64,000 bases of DNA from Ructibacterium sp965146665 (GCA_965146665.1 CBCTHE010000007.1:62001-126000), one strand, 5' to 3'. Shown: positions 24,309 to 34,521, counted from the first letter of the stretch. Numbers and translations are program-made. Notes: generated from the letters alone by a model not told the origin.

Positions 24309-26492
24309 ATGGCAAATTTTGATTTGAGCAAAAGCATGGCGGTCCGGCGGGGATATGATCCCCGGGAGACGGTCACAGCCATTGCGCAGAATTACATAGG
24401 TATGAATCCGGTGGAGCCCTTTGTGTTCCATGGGATTTCCACAGCCGGATTCCGGCAGGAGCCGGACGGTCGCTATGCCATGGATATGAACGCACGGTTC
24501 CCGGACGCGCCGATGGGCGCGTACTGCTATATCGCGGGCCGGTTCACACTGGACAGTCCGGTGCGCCGGCTCACCATGGCGGTGAACTGCTTCGGGCCGG
24601 TGATGGTATGGCTCAACGGCGAGAACGTCTTTTGTTCCCAGTGCGCGGAGGAGGTGGACCGGGACCTGAAAAAGCTCTTTTCCGTCCCGCTTCCGGCAGG
24701 GGAAAACCTGTTTGTGATCCGGGTGCGGAAGGTTGGGTCCGGGTTTGGCTGTGTATTCGGGGCGGAGAAGGATCTTGCGGATCCAAAGCGTTATGGTCTG
24801 CCCTGGGCGGGGAAACAGGCGTATCGGGGCTTTGCGTGGAGTGCGCCTGTTACGGAGCCGCTGGACGGCTGCGCCGTCCCGGCCTGCGGCATGACTGAGG
24901 CGGAGACCGGGCTTTGCTGGTATCCCCGCACGGAATGGGAGGCGGCAGAGCTGGCGCGGCCGCAGATGGAACGCATGTTCGGCATCCAGCCGGGAGCCCG
25001 GGCCTATGCCATGACCCGGTTCCACACCGGCTTCTGCCGGGGCGGCGGAGAGATTGCCCTTCGGGGGACCTGCTTCTGCGCCTGTGTCCTGCGGGTGGAC
25101 GGACGCACGGTCCGCGCCTGCGGAGAGGGGGCGTTTGCGGAAGGCGTCCGCCTTCCCTGCGGCGTTCACACGCTGACCGTGGAAGCGGTTTGCGGACCGG
25201 ACGGCTTTGGCTTTGACTTGGAGATTATGGATGCGCGGGGCGCGGCCTGTCCGACGGAAAGCCCATTTCCGGTACAGGGCGTCGATTCTCCATGGGTATA
25301 TCTGGGACTCCTGGACGGACCTGTGGACCACGAAGCCCTGATCCAGCCCCAGCTGGTCCATCAGGGGAAATATTGGCGGCTTGACCTGCCGGACATGAAT
25401 CTGCGGCCCTATATTGAGGCGCCGCGGTACGGGCGCTGGACCTATCCGCTGGGCGTGACCCTGTACGGCATGTACCGGGCCGGAAAACTGCTGGGCCGTC
25501 CGGATTTTTCCGATTATGCCAGGGGGCATATCCGGCTCTGTGCGCAGTTGTACAGCTATGCGCTCTGGGACCGGGACACCTATGGGTATCCCACCGTGGA
25601 TCCCAAGCTGGTACATATGAAGATGCTGGATGACTGCGGTTCCTGCGGGAGCACCATGCTGGAGATGCACAGGGACAGGCCGGAGCCGGAGTTTGAGAGT
25701 CTGGCCCGGGAGATCGCGGATTTTATGGAGAAGCGGATTGAGCGGAAGCCGGACGGCGCATTTTGCAGGATGCAGCAGGGCGTACACTATCAAACCCTGT
25801 GGGCGGACGACCTGTACATGGGGACGCCCTTTTTGACCCGGTATGCTTTGGCGGCGGATGAACCGGCGTGTATGGATGACGCGGCAGAGCAGTTTCTGCT
25901 CTTTAAAAAATACTTATATATGGAAGAAACCCATTTGATGAGTCATGTTTACAGCTTTTCCTATGGGATGCGGAACGGCCAGCCCTGGGGCCGGGGAAAC
26001 GGCTGGGTCCTGTTTTCTCTGACCGAACTGCTGGAGAAAATGCCGGAGAATCACAGCCGGCGGCCGGCACTTTTGGAATTCTTCCGGACGCTGAGCCGGG
26101 GTGTACTGGCGGTTCAGGGAGAGCACGGGCTCTGGCATCAGATTCTGACGGATCCGGACGCCTATGAGGAGACCTCCTGTACGGCCATGTTTACCTATGC
26201 CTTCTGCCGGGGAATCCGGCTGGGGCTCTACGGATCCGGGGAGGCCGGAGAATATTGCCGGGCGGCCGCAAGGGCATGGCGCGGCATTGCAGAGCGGGCA
26301 GTGGACGTAAAGGGCAATGTCTATGGCGTGTGCTGGGGCTCCCAGTACTCCTTCCAGCCGGACTACTATACCAAAAAACTGCTTTGGGCTCCCAACGACA
26401 CCCACGGCATCGGCATTGTCATGCTGGCGGGAATCGAATTTGAACTGCTGGAAGAATATCTGAACAATAACACAGGAGGCGGACACATATGA
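24309..26492 (+). CDS. Two-domain GH105 unsaturated uronyl hydrolase
   Basis: 727 residues without signal peptide. The first 360 residues are beta-rich, with jelly-roll-like carbohydrate-binding segments; the remainder is a GH105 (alpha/alpha)6 catalytic domain with the expected landmarks WADDLYMGTPFL (from about 498; the Asp pair includes the catalytic acid), WGRGNGW (about 560) and LWHQILTD. GH105 enzymes hydrate the 4,5-unsaturated uronyl end left by pectate or rhamnogalacturonan lyases and release it. Ordinary GH105 proteins are 360-400 residues, so the N-terminal half is an unusual addition. The stop overlaps the next GH105 start by four bases (ATGA), so the two enzymes are made together. 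Confidence 0.88.
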   Translation: MANFDLSKSMAVRRGYDPRETVTAIAQNYIGMNPVEPFVFHGISTAGFRQEPDGRYAMDMNARFPDAPMGAYCYIAGRFTLDSPVRRLTMAVNCFGPVMVWLNGENVFCSQCAEEVDRDLKKLFSVPLPAGENLFVIRVRKVGSGFGCVFGAEKDLADPKRYGLPWAGKQAYRGFAWSAPVTEPLDGCAVPACGMTEAETGLCWYPRTEWEAAELARPQMERMFGIQPGARAYAMTRFHTGFCRGGGEIALRGTCFCACVLRVDGRTVRACGEGAFAEGVRLPCGVHTLTVEAVCGPDGFGFDLEIMDARGAACPTESPFPVQGVDSPWVYLGLLDGPVDHEALIQPQLVHQGKYWRLDLPDMNLRPYIEAPRYGRWTYPLGVTLYGMYRAGKLLGRPDFSDYARGHIRLCAQLYSYALWDRDTYGYPTVDPKLVHMKMLDDCGSCGSTMLEMHRDRPEPEFESLAREIADFMEKRIERKPDGAFCRMQQGVHYQTLWADDLYMGTPFLTRYALAADEPACMDDAAEQFLLFKKYLYMEETHLMSHVYSFSYGMRNGQPWGRGNGWVLFSLTELLEKMPENHSRRPALLEFFRTLSRGVLAVQGEHGLWHQILTDPDAYEETSCTAMFTYAFCRGIRLGLYGSGEAGEYCRAAARAWRGIAERAVDVKGNVYGVCWGSQYSFQPDYYTKKLLWAPNDTHGIGIVMLAGIEFELLEEYLNNNTGGGHI

Positions 26493-27571
26493 TCGCAGAG
26501 GAATACGCAAAGGGAATGCTGGCGCGGAACCAGAGGCTCCATCCCAAATGGCACTATGAGAACGGCTGTCTGCTCCTGGGCATGGCGGCCATGTATGAGC
26601 ACACCGGAGAACAGGTGTATCTGGACTATGTCAGGGAGCAGATGGACGTTTTCATCAATGAGAAGGGACAGATTGCGACCTATAAAATAGAAGATTATAA
26701 CCTGGACCAGATCAATCAGGGCAAGCTCCTGTACTGGCTGTACGACAAGACCGGAGAGGTGCGGTATACGCTGGCCATTTATCAGCTGCATCAGCAGCTG
26801 GTCCAGCATCCGAAAACCGCGGACGGGGTGTTTTTTCATAAAAAGATGTATCCGGGCCAGGTATGGCTGGACGGGCTCTACATGGCAAGCCCGTTTTTGG
26901 CGGAATATATCCGGCGCTTTGCCTTTACCAAAAATTATGATGAAGTGATCCGGCAGTTCGTAAACACCTACCGGCATACGCTGGATATCCGGACCGGCCT
27001 GCTCCGGCACGCATGGGACGAGACCGCGTCCCAGAGCTGGGCCAACCCAATCACCGGACAGTCGCCCCACACCTGGGGCAGGGCCATGGGCTGGTATCTG
27101 ATGGCCCTTGTGGATGTGCTGGAGATCATACCAGAGGAGGTACCGGGCCGGAAATTCCTGCTGGAGATACTGGAGGCGCTGGCGCCTGCCGTTTTAAGGG
27201 CGCGGGACCCGGAGACCGGGTGCTGGTTTCAGGTTATGGAATGCGGCGGCCGGGAGGGAAATTACCCGGAGGCCTCCGGCAGCATCATGCTGATTGCGGC
27301 CATGGCCAAGGCGGCAGCCCTCGGATATCTCCCGGCGGAATATCTGCGTGAGATGGAGGGGACATTTCGGAAATTTGTGGAGCGTTTTGTCAAGAAAAAC
27401 AGCGATGGGTATCTGGATATCATTGACATCTGCGGCTGTGCCGGGCTGGGCAGCGATCCATACCGCACTGGTAATTATGACTATTATATCAGCGAACCAA
27501 GGTCGGTGAATGATTACAAATGCACAGGAGCTTTCCTGCAAGCCGGAATTTTGTTCAGTGAGTTGATATAG
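26489..27571 (+). CDS. GH105 unsaturated rhamnogalacturonyl hydrolase (YteR/YesR-like)
   Basis: 360 residues, full-length single-domain GH105. Motifs: HPKWHYENGCLLLGM near the N-terminus, VWLDGLYMASPF (about 130-141, with the catalytic Asp), WGRAMGWYLMAL (about 196), and CGCAGLGSDPYRTGNYDYY near the C-terminus as in YteR and YesR. It removes unsaturated galacturonate from rhamnogalacturonan-I disaccharides in the cytoplasm. AGGAGG precedes the ATG, which overlaps the stop of the upstream GH105 gene. Having two dissimilar GH105 enzymes suggests separate substrates, for example unsaturated homogalacturonan and rhamnogalacturonan ends. Confidence 0.9.
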   Translation: MIAEEYAKGMLARNQRLHPKWHYENGCLLLGMAAMYEHTGEQVYLDYVREQMDVFINEKGQIATYKIEDYNLDQINQGKLLYWLYDKTGEVRYTLAIYQLHQQLVQHPKTADGVFFHKKMYPGQVWLDGLYMASPFLAEYIRRFAFTKNYDEVIRQFVNTYRHTLDIRTGLLRHAWDETASQSWANPITGQSPHTWGRAMGWYLMALVDVLEIIPEEVPGRKFLLEILEALAPAVLRARDPETGCWFQVMECGGREGNYPEASGSIMLIAAMAKAAALGYLPAEYLREMEGTFRKFVERFVKKNSDGYLDIIDICGCAGLGSDPYRTGNYDYYISEPRSVNDYKCTGAFLQAGILFSELI

Positions 27572-27626
27572 CGTACCAATATATTGAAATAAGTCGAAAA
27601 TATGCGACAAAATCAAAATATGAAGA

Positions 27627-27656
27627 TTGATTTTTACGCTGTAACCCCTGTATAAT
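27627..27656 (+). promoter_or_regulatory. Promoter ahead of the esterase and beta-helix genes
   Basis: TTGATT (27627-27632) and TATAAT (27651-27656) are separated by 18 bases. It sits between the GH105 pair and the esterase gene and may drive a long transcript through the importer genes. Confidence 0.65.
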
Positions 27657-27706
27657 CAGGGTTGTGGACAGGAATGTCAAAAAAAGTCGAATTCAGAAGG
27701 GCGTGT

Positions 27707-28354
27707 GTGATAACAATGCACAAACCGGTTTTCACAGTGTTAGGCGACAGCATCTCAGTGGGCTATACTCCATATCTGAAAGAGGAACTGCGGGAATTTG
27801 AGTTTGTCCCAAAGACGGAGGGGAAAGAGGCCTATGAGGATCTTGATATTCCCCGGGGCGCAAACTGCGGTGATTCCCGGATGCTTCTGGAATATGCCCG
27901 GGCGGCGGAGGCGGACGGCAAGCTGACGTGGGATTTGTACATAGTCAACGCGGGACTGCATGACATACGGATTGAGCCGGAGACCGGCGTGCGGCAGGTC
28001 AGCGACGCGGAATACAGGCAGAACCTTTCCATGCTGTTTGAGCTCCTGCTTCGGCAGGGAGCAAGGGTGATCTTTGTGAACACCACCAATGCGGATGAGG
28101 CGGTCCACAATGCCAGAATACAGAAATTTTGGCGCTTCAGCAGGGATGTGGCGGCGGTGAACCAGATTGCCGGTGAGGTCTGCCGGACCTATGGCGTGGA
28201 ACTGATCGACCTGTATACCTTCACGCTGGGATTTGGAAAAGAGGGGTATACGGACCACATCCACTACACCCCGGAAATATCGGAAAAACAGGCGGCGTAC
28301 ATTGCGGAAAAGGTCAGGGGTTTTGTGAAACATCGGCCGCTGACCGGCAGATGA
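27707..28354 (+). CDS. SGNH/GDSL hydrolase family esterase
   Basis: About 215 residues. Block I nucleophile FTVLGDSISVGY lies at the N-terminus, block III-like NAGLHDI in the middle, and the catalytic Asp/His pair in DHIHYTPE near the C-terminus, all features of SGNH hydrolases. No signal peptide is seen, so it is likely cytoplasmic. In a pectin island the natural job is removal of acetyl or methyl esters from imported oligomers, as rhamnogalacturonan acetylesterases do; this is inference. GTG at 27707 has AGAAGG 6 bases upstream; ATG at 27716 and ATG at 27674 are alternatives. Confidence 0.78.
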   Translation: MITMHKPVFTVLGDSISVGYTPYLKEELREFEFVPKTEGKEAYEDLDIPRGANCGDSRMLLEYARAAEADGKLTWDLYIVNAGLHDIRIEPETGVRQVSDAEYRQNLSMLFELLLRQGARVIFVNTTNADEAVHNARIQKFWRFSRDVAAVNQIAGEVCRTYGVELIDLYTFTLGFGKEGYTDHIHYTPEISEKQAAYIAEKVRGFVKHRPLTGR

Positions 28355-28380
28355 GGCCGGCTTCGGAAAGGGGAAATACG

Positions 28381-30702
28381 ATGCGCCGAAAAGGTTGGTT
28401 TGTTGTGGTGACAATTTGGCTGGCGGCACTGTTTTTGGTGCCGGGCGCACAGGCGGCCAGCGGAGACGGTATTGCCATGGAGGCGGAGGCCTCCTTCCGC
28501 AGTATCGTCCTCCGGGTGTCGGGAGCGGAAAAGGGTGATGTGGTAAAGACCTATTGGAAACCGGCGGCAGAGAGCGGTTTTACCGCCGGGCATCAGGTTG
28601 CGGCGGATGAGAGCGGACTGACGGCGGCGGGCTTTGCGAATCTCAGCGAAGGAAAAAAGTATACGGTGCGGGCGGAGGTTTTCCGGGGAATAGAACAGGT
28701 GTTTGCACAGGAGAAGACTCTGACCACAGGGAGCAGTTCAAAGAGCGACGGGGTGACGGACATCCTGCCGCCCATCTCGGACATGAAGCTGACGCCCCTG
28801 TTTGAGACGGTGAGCGTCTATGTGCCCTATGCCCTGACCGGGGCAGCGTGCCGGGTCCGGTATCGGGAGAAAACAGATATCTCACAGCTGTGCAATGTCT
28901 ACTTTTTTAAGGGCGGCCAGTGGCGGGATGCCTATCCGCCGGTTTATCATGCGGAGGCAAAGCAATTTGCGGGCAGTCTGGTGGACCTCAAAGAGAATAC
29001 AGAATATGAGGTTCTGGCGGAAATTACAGTCAACGGTGTCAAGGTGCGGGAGTTCCGCCAGAACGTGACCACCTGGGGACAGGAACTGCAGGTGGCGCGG
29101 GAAATTGACCTTTCGGAGATCTACAGCGGCCACGGTGAGCTGGCCCTGATGGGACTCAGAGGAACCGCGGACGGCTGGATCAAAATTACAGATATGCAGG
29201 GACTGGGCGTTTCGGCGGATCACGAGAACGACCAGCAGGCGGTCCTGATTTTGGACTGCGCCTATGTTTGGCTGGACGGCGTCCGGATTCAGGGCGGCAA
29301 GTTCCACGGCGTACATCTCACCGGGAACAGCGGAAATATCCGTGTTTCCGGCTGTGACATATCCGGCTGGGGCCGGAACGGCGAGTTTGCGGAAAATGCC
29401 GGAAAATACGACGTGGGCTATGTGGACCGGGACGGAAACCGGATCAACAACGACGCGGGCATCTGCCTGACGGATGTGACCAATACAGTGATTGAGAAGA
29501 ATTACATCCACGATTCCAACACCCGGACCAACGCCTGGGCCGGAACTGCGGAAATCGGCGGAGAGCCGGTGACATGGGACGATGTCCATCCCGGCGGCGC
29601 CAGCGGCATCTTTGTCAGGAACCGGGGCGGCCTTGTCATCCGGTACAATGATATTGTGGGGAGCCAGGAACACCGGTTCAACGACGCCATAGAGGGACTC
29701 GGCAACAGCAGCCGGTTCGGCGGCCTTGCCAAGGACGCGGACGTATACGGAAACACCCTGGCCTACTGTCAGGACGACGGGATTGAAATGGACGGCGGCG
29801 CGGTAAATGTCCGGGTGTTTGAAAACCGGATTGAGGAGACATACTCCGGCATATCCACGGCCCCGAACCGGCTGGGCCCCTCCTATGTCTACCGGAATGT
29901 GGTACATAATCTGCAGGATGAGTTTGGACACAATTCATCCGGCGTCAAGGCGGGGGGCGGAACTGCCTACTGTCAGGGTACGACCTTTTATTTCTATAAC
30001 ACCTTTGTCTCCAATACGGGCTTTGCGGACCCGGCCTTTGGAATTCACGCGGTGGGCTACGGCAATGATGACGACAGAAAGCTGTACCGGGCGGTGACAC
30101 GGAACAATCTGTTTTACAACAGCTGGTCAGGCCGGACAGCCATAGACGAGAAGGTTCCGGCCGAAGGCAATTCCTTTGACTATGACCTGGCCGGCAATAC
30201 GGCCGTCGCGCCGGACCACGGAGGCGTATTTTCCCTCTTGTCCCCCAATGAGAAGGAGGAGCACGGCATTTTGGCCCTGCCTCAGTTTGAAAATCTCAGC
30301 GGGAGCGATTACCGGCTGAAGGAGGCCAGCCCCGGCTATGGAGCCGCGTGTACAGTGCCGGGGTTCTCCGGCGCGGACATGGGGGCCCTGCAAAAGGGGG
30401 AGACCGGATGCATTCCGGCCCGGCCCTTCCGGGGGGCGGCGGAGGCATACACCCTGATTCTGCGGCGCGGAGAAAGCGCGCAGCTGGGCATTCGGGGCGG
30501 CGCGGGACAGGCGTACCGGATCCAGAGGAGCGGGGATTTTTCCTGCGTGGACACGGAGAAAACCGGTACATTGGACAGCGGCGGCGAGGGAAGTGTCAGG
30601 ATTACCGCCGGCACACCAGCAGGAGGGTCCTATGACGGGATGATCCTGATTCGGTTTTCGGACGGATTTTCCATTCCGGTGAATATCAGAGTGAAACAAT
30701 GA
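28381..30702 (+). CDS. Secreted right-handed beta-helix protein, candidate pectin lyase or hydrolase
   Basis: 773 residues with a signal peptide (MRRKGW, hydrophobic core, cleavage after AQA). The N-terminal 230 residues hold two beta-sandwich or fibronectin-like modules; residues about 240-620 form a right-handed parallel beta-helix rich in Asn/Gly turns (NNDAGICLTDVTNTVIEKN, QDDGIEMDGG, SGISTAPNRLGPSYVYRN). A small beta domain ends the chain. Beta-helix folds are shared by pectate lyases, GH28 and rhamnogalacturonases; I cannot place this in a named CAZy family. It is clearly paralogous to the next gene. AAAGGGG precedes the ATG; an in-frame ATG 30 bases earlier would extend the signal peptide implausibly. 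Confidence 0.78.
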   Translation: MRRKGWFVVVTIWLAALFLVPGAQAASGDGIAMEAEASFRSIVLRVSGAEKGDVVKTYWKPAAESGFTAGHQVAADESGLTAAGFANLSEGKKYTVRAEVFRGIEQVFAQEKTLTTGSSSKSDGVTDILPPISDMKLTPLFETVSVYVPYALTGAACRVRYREKTDISQLCNVYFFKGGQWRDAYPPVYHAEAKQFAGSLVDLKENTEYEVLAEITVNGVKVREFRQNVTTWGQELQVAREIDLSEIYSGHGELALMGLRGTADGWIKITDMQGLGVSADHENDQQAVLILDCAYVWLDGVRIQGGKFHGVHLTGNSGNIRVSGCDISGWGRNGEFAENAGKYDVGYVDRDGNRINNDAGICLTDVTNTVIEKNYIHDSNTRTNAWAGTAEIGGEPVTWDDVHPGGASGIFVRNRGGLVIRYNDIVGSQEHRFNDAIEGLGNSSRFGGLAKDADVYGNTLAYCQDDGIEMDGGAVNVRVFENRIEETYSGISTAPNRLGPSYVYRNVVHNLQDEFGHNSSGVKAGGGTAYCQGTTFYFYNTFVSNTGFADPAFGIHAVGYGNDDDRKLYRAVTRNNLFYNSWSGRTAIDEKVPAEGNSFDYDLAGNTAVAPDHGGVFSLLSPNEKEEHGILALPQFENLSGSDYRLKEASPGYGAACTVPGFSGADMGALQKGETGCIPARPFRGAAEAYTLILRRGESAQLGIRGGAGQAYRIQRSGDFSCVDTEKTGTLDSGGEGSVRITAGTPAGGSYDGMILIRFSDGFSIPVNIRVKQ

Positions 30703-30750
30703 GTATGCGGCAGGGGATACCCTGCGGAAAAGAAAGGCAGGCGCAAAAGC

Positions 30751-33700
30751 ATGAGAAAATGTTTGAGTATAATTTTGGCGGCAATGCTGTTTTTGACGGC
30801 GGTACCCTCGGTGTTTGCGCAGGAGGAGACAGCCGAACCGGAGACCTTTGTGATTGAGGCGGAAGCCGGTGTGATCCGTCAGAACTTCCAGATTGTTGAG
30901 GACCGCTATGCGGCCGGCGGCGCCTATCTCCGGGCCGCGGGCGGCGTGAGCGGACTGGCGGCGGCCAATGCCGCGGAGCCGGATGTGACCTATGACTTTG
31001 AGACCCGCCGGGACGGCGTATTTACCGCATATCTCAGAATTCGGAGCACAGCGGTCACGGCCACGGGCATGTTTGCCGGGGCGGACGGCCAGGGCTACAC
31101 ATTGACGGCCTCTGTGCCAACGGTGAGCTGGGTCTGGAAAAAGATCAGCCTGGGGTCCCTGAAGGCAGGGAACCACCAGCTGAAGATCAAGGGTCAGAAA
31201 AAGGGATTTCTCTTTGATCGGGCTGTGATTACCACGGAGAGCGGCTATGACCCCGACGGCAGCCTGAAGGAAAAGGAGGCAGAGACCGCGGAGGAAGAGG
31301 AGGAGGTTGCCTATCTGCCCGGCCGGGAGAAATACGAGAAGATGGATATCTATGAGGCGCCGGAGCAGGTGCCGGGCTCCTTCTATATGGAGGCCGAGGA
31401 CGGGACGCTGGTCTCCCCCATGACAGTGTATGAGGACGAGACTGCCTCCGGCGGCAAATACATTGCCGCGGTGGTGGGCTCCAAAAAACTGGACGTGCCG
31501 GAATCCATCCAGACCGTCCATGCCAGATATAAGCTGAACGTCACCCAAAAGGGCACCTATTCGGTCTGGGCGCGGATCATCACCCCCACACCAAAGAGCA
31601 AGTCCACCTGGTTTTCTGTGGACAATCAGGAATACAAGCAGTTCAGCAGCTCCACCATACCCAACTTCACCTGGAAAAAGGTCTATACCGTCAACTGGGA
31701 TGTGGGCTGTCATCTGGTGAATATCAAATACAGGGAGGCCGGTCAGCAGATCGACAATCTGATCGTGACCAATGATACAAAGTTTACCCCCAAGGGGCTG
31801 GGCTCCCTGCCCGGTGAAGAGGAACGCGCCGAAATCGAGAGCGAGGAGACGCGCCAGATTATCAAAGTATTTGTGGACGGCACTCAGCTGGTCTTTAACA
31901 CCAATCCCAAAAAAGACGGAAATTATTACATGGTTCCGGCCAAAGCGGTGGCGCGGGCCATGGGCGCGGATCTGACAGTCCACGACGGATACTGGCTGGT
32001 TTCCCGCGGCCGGGACTATGTGAAATACTATGTGGGTCAGCGAAAGGCCATAATCAACGGCAGGGAAGAGGACATCAAAAAAGAACCCTACATGGTGGAG
32101 GACGCGGCCCTGATGGCGCCCATCGACCAGCTGGTCGATACCTTCGGCGGAACATGGCGGTATGACCAGGCAGCTAACAGCATCTATATCACAAACCCGC
32201 CGGACGAGACCTGCCGTGAGATGCGGGAGGGGGAGTTCAGTCTCAGTCTTGTTGGATATGCTGGGCTGTATGAGCTTCCCTGTTCCAACCCGGACGCAAA
32301 GGTGGAGGTGTTCACCCGTCTGGCGGGCGCCCGGTTCTGGACACCGCACTATGCGCCGGTATATCGGGACGGCGTATTTAAGGGCAGTGTTTCCGGGCTC
32401 AAAGAGGGTTCCACCTATGAGGTCAAGGTCCGGATTTTGGACAACGGCACAGAGGATGTGTTTGTGACCAAGCAAAAGGCCAGAAGCCTGAACAACGCGG
32501 ATGACGGGACCGGCCTGACCATGGAAAAGTTCGCCTATGACGCCGGCGAGCTGTTGCTGGTGCCGACCTTTGAAAACCTGAGCTATTACCTGGATGTGGA
32601 TTCTGACAAATACACCTGTGAGGTGGCCTACCGGGAAAAGGGCGGGCAGTGGAAGGACGCCTATACCCCGTACTGGGATCAGGGGATCGGCCAGTTCCGA
32701 GGCAGTATTGTAAATCTGACGCCGAACACGGAATATGAGGTGCGGGCAAAGGTGTTAAACGGCAGGAGCACTGTCCGTGAATACACCGCCGAAACTGTCA
32801 CCTGGAACGAGAATCCGGCCATTGCGCAGACCATCCAGCTTCGGGATGTCTATGACGGCAATACGCTGGTGTTTGAGGATGTCCACGGCAGCGAAGACGG
32901 CTGGATCAAGGTTGTAGGCGACGCGGATACCATTCTTTCGGTGGATAAAAACACAAGAGACAATATCTACGTTTCCAACAGCAGTTATATCATTTTCGAA
33001 AACATTACCATGCAGGGCGCTGGCGTCAATGGTGTGCATGTGGCCAACGGATCCCATGATATCCGGATTGTCAACTGTGATATTTCCGACTGGGGCCGGG
33101 TGGGCGTTCACGACCTGGTGGACGGCAGATACCGGGATTATGAGGGGACCTTCATCAACAATGACGCCGGGGTGAAGATCGCGGATGTCTCCAAGGTGGT
33201 GGTGGAGCGGTGTTATATCCACGACCCCACCGGGACCACAAACTCCTGGAACGGGCCCACCTGGAACCAGGTGCATCCCGCGGGCCCCAACGCGGTTCAT
33301 TACCGGTGTTCCAACTCAGTGATCCGGTACAATGATTTTCCGGGCAGCGACGGCCACCGCTGGAACGACACGGTGGAATCCTTTAACAACGGCTACCGGT
33401 CGGGCGGCCCCTCCAGGGACTGTGATATCTATGGCAATACTCTGCTGTTCGGTCAGGACGACGGAATTGAGTTTGACGGCGGCCAGATGAACAGCCGGTT
33501 CTATCTGAATAAGGTAGAGGGCTTCCTGTGCGGCATGAGTACGGCGCCGAATCTGGCGGGTCCCAGCTATATCTTCCGGAACCTGATTACCAATCTGGGC
33601 GATGAGACCGGAAAGACCAGCGCGGCCATCAAGCACGGCGGCGGTTCAAGCCATACCTATGGCCATGAATATGATTTTCACAACACCTTTGATGTGATGG

Positions 33701-34428
33701 GCAAGGGGCTTGCGGCGGTTGGATACTCCAACGAGCCGGACCGGAAGCGGTATCTTGCGGTTACACGCAACAATATTCTTTCCGCAAACCGGAGCGTCAG
33801 CGACGGCTGGGCCATCGACGATCCCTATTATCAGGACGCCAATTCCTTTGACTATGACCTGCTGGGCAACCGGCTTCTGGAGGACGGCGCCGGGATGGTC
33901 AATGTGAAGCAGGGAGAGGAAGCCCACGGCATCTTTGGAGTTCCCACCTATGAATCCCAGGAGCGGGCGGATTTCATGCCCGCCGGAGACAATATCGGAC
34001 TCAACAAGGGTGAGGTTCTGGAAAACTTCAACGACAGCTATGTCAAAGACGGCAAGCCGGATATGGGCGCCCTGGAGCGGGGCGGCCCAATACAGTTCCT
34101 GCCGGCGCGGCCGGTGGATATGTCGGCCAGCCATTATCAGGTCAATCTATCCTCCTCCAAGACAGAGGAGACGGTGACCGTCCGGCTGGGCGAGATTGGC
34201 GAAGGACGCCGGTTCCGCCTGCGGACCAACGAATATTACAACTGGCTGACTGTGACCACGGCAGACGGCGCGGCCGAGGGGGAGGCGGCCCCAAATTCCG
34301 CCATCGAACTAAAGGTGACTGCAGACCCGGGAAAGATTGCGGCCGGATTTGTCAAGGGGAACGGATGCTTCCTGTTCCGGCTGGACAACGGCTATTCCAT
34401 TCCAATCACGGTTTACTGCACAAAATAG
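30751..34428 (+). CDS. Large secreted beta-helix protein with CBM-like and stalk domains
   Basis: 1225 residues with signal peptide (cleavage near VFAQEE). Two CBM6/35-like beta-sandwich modules occupy about 25-170 and 205-350 (FVIEAEAG, YMEAEDGTLVSP). A copper-amine-oxidase N-terminal-type stalk domain follows (about 370-490: VFVDGTQLVFN, MVPAKAVARAMGA, APIDQLVDTFGG). Fibronectin-like modules come next, then a right-handed beta-helix (about 690-1060) with GQDDGIEFDGG and CGMSTAPNLAGPSYIFRN that closely matches the preceding protein. It likely binds and cuts, or presents, pectic polysaccharide at the cell surface. No LPXTG or SLH anchor is seen. The catalytic activity is unknown. Confidence 0.78.
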   Translation: MRKCLSIILAAMLFLTAVPSVFAQEETAEPETFVIEAEAGVIRQNFQIVEDRYAAGGAYLRAAGGVSGLAAANAAEPDVTYDFETRRDGVFTAYLRIRSTAVTATGMFAGADGQGYTLTASVPTVSWVWKKISLGSLKAGNHQLKIKGQKKGFLFDRAVITTESGYDPDGSLKEKEAETAEEEEEVAYLPGREKYEKMDIYEAPEQVPGSFYMEAEDGTLVSPMTVYEDETASGGKYIAAVVGSKKLDVPESIQTVHARYKLNVTQKGTYSVWARIITPTPKSKSTWFSVDNQEYKQFSSSTIPNFTWKKVYTVNWDVGCHLVNIKYREAGQQIDNLIVTNDTKFTPKGLGSLPGEEERAEIESEETRQIIKVFVDGTQLVFNTNPKKDGNYYMVPAKAVARAMGADLTVHDGYWLVSRGRDYVKYYVGQRKAIINGREEDIKKEPYMVEDAALMAPIDQLVDTFGGTWRYDQAANSIYITNPPDETCREMREGEFSLSLVGYAGLYELPCSNPDAKVEVFTRLAGARFWTPHYAPVYRDGVFKGSVSGLKEGSTYEVKVRILDNGTEDVFVTKQKARSLNNADDGTGLTMEKFAYDAGELLLVPTFENLSYYLDVDSDKYTCEVAYREKGGQWKDAYTPYWDQGIGQFRGSIVNLTPNTEYEVRAKVLNGRSTVREYTAETVTWNENPAIAQTIQLRDVYDGNTLVFEDVHGSEDGWIKVVGDADTILSVDKNTRDNIYVSNSSYIIFENITMQGAGVNGVHVANGSHDIRIVNCDISDWGRVGVHDLVDGRYRDYEGTFINNDAGVKIADVSKVVVERCYIHDPTGTTNSWNGPTWNQVHPAGPNAVHYRCSNSVIRYNDFPGSDGHRWNDTVESFNNGYRSGGPSRDCDIYGNTLLFGQDDGIEFDGGQMNSRFYLNKVEGFLCGMSTAPNLAGPSYIFRNLITNLGDETGKTSAAIKHGGGSSHTYGHEYDFHNTFDVMGKGLAAVGYSNEPDRKRYLAVTRNNILSANRSVSDGWAIDDPYYQDANSFDYDLLGNRLLEDGAGMVNVKQGEEAHGIFGVPTYESQERADFMPAGDNIGLNKGEVLENFNDSYVKDGKPDMGALERGGPIQFLPARPVDMSASHYQVNLSSSKTEETVTVRLGEIGEGRRFRLRTNEYYNWLTVTTADGAAEGEAAPNSAIELKVTADPGKIAAGFVKGNGCFLFRLDNGYSIPITVYCTK

Positions 34429-34521
34429 CGTCACAACCGTCTTCTATCATTTTTTGCTGTGCGGATAGGAGCGTATTGAGTATCATTTGTGCCGGCGCAC
34501 AGTGGCAGAACGGAGGCTTCT

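Noticed and set aside
30127..32475. Minus-strand open frame of about 780 codons across the two beta-helix genes
   Set aside because: It crosses the boundary of two clearly coding plus-strand genes and shows no family features.
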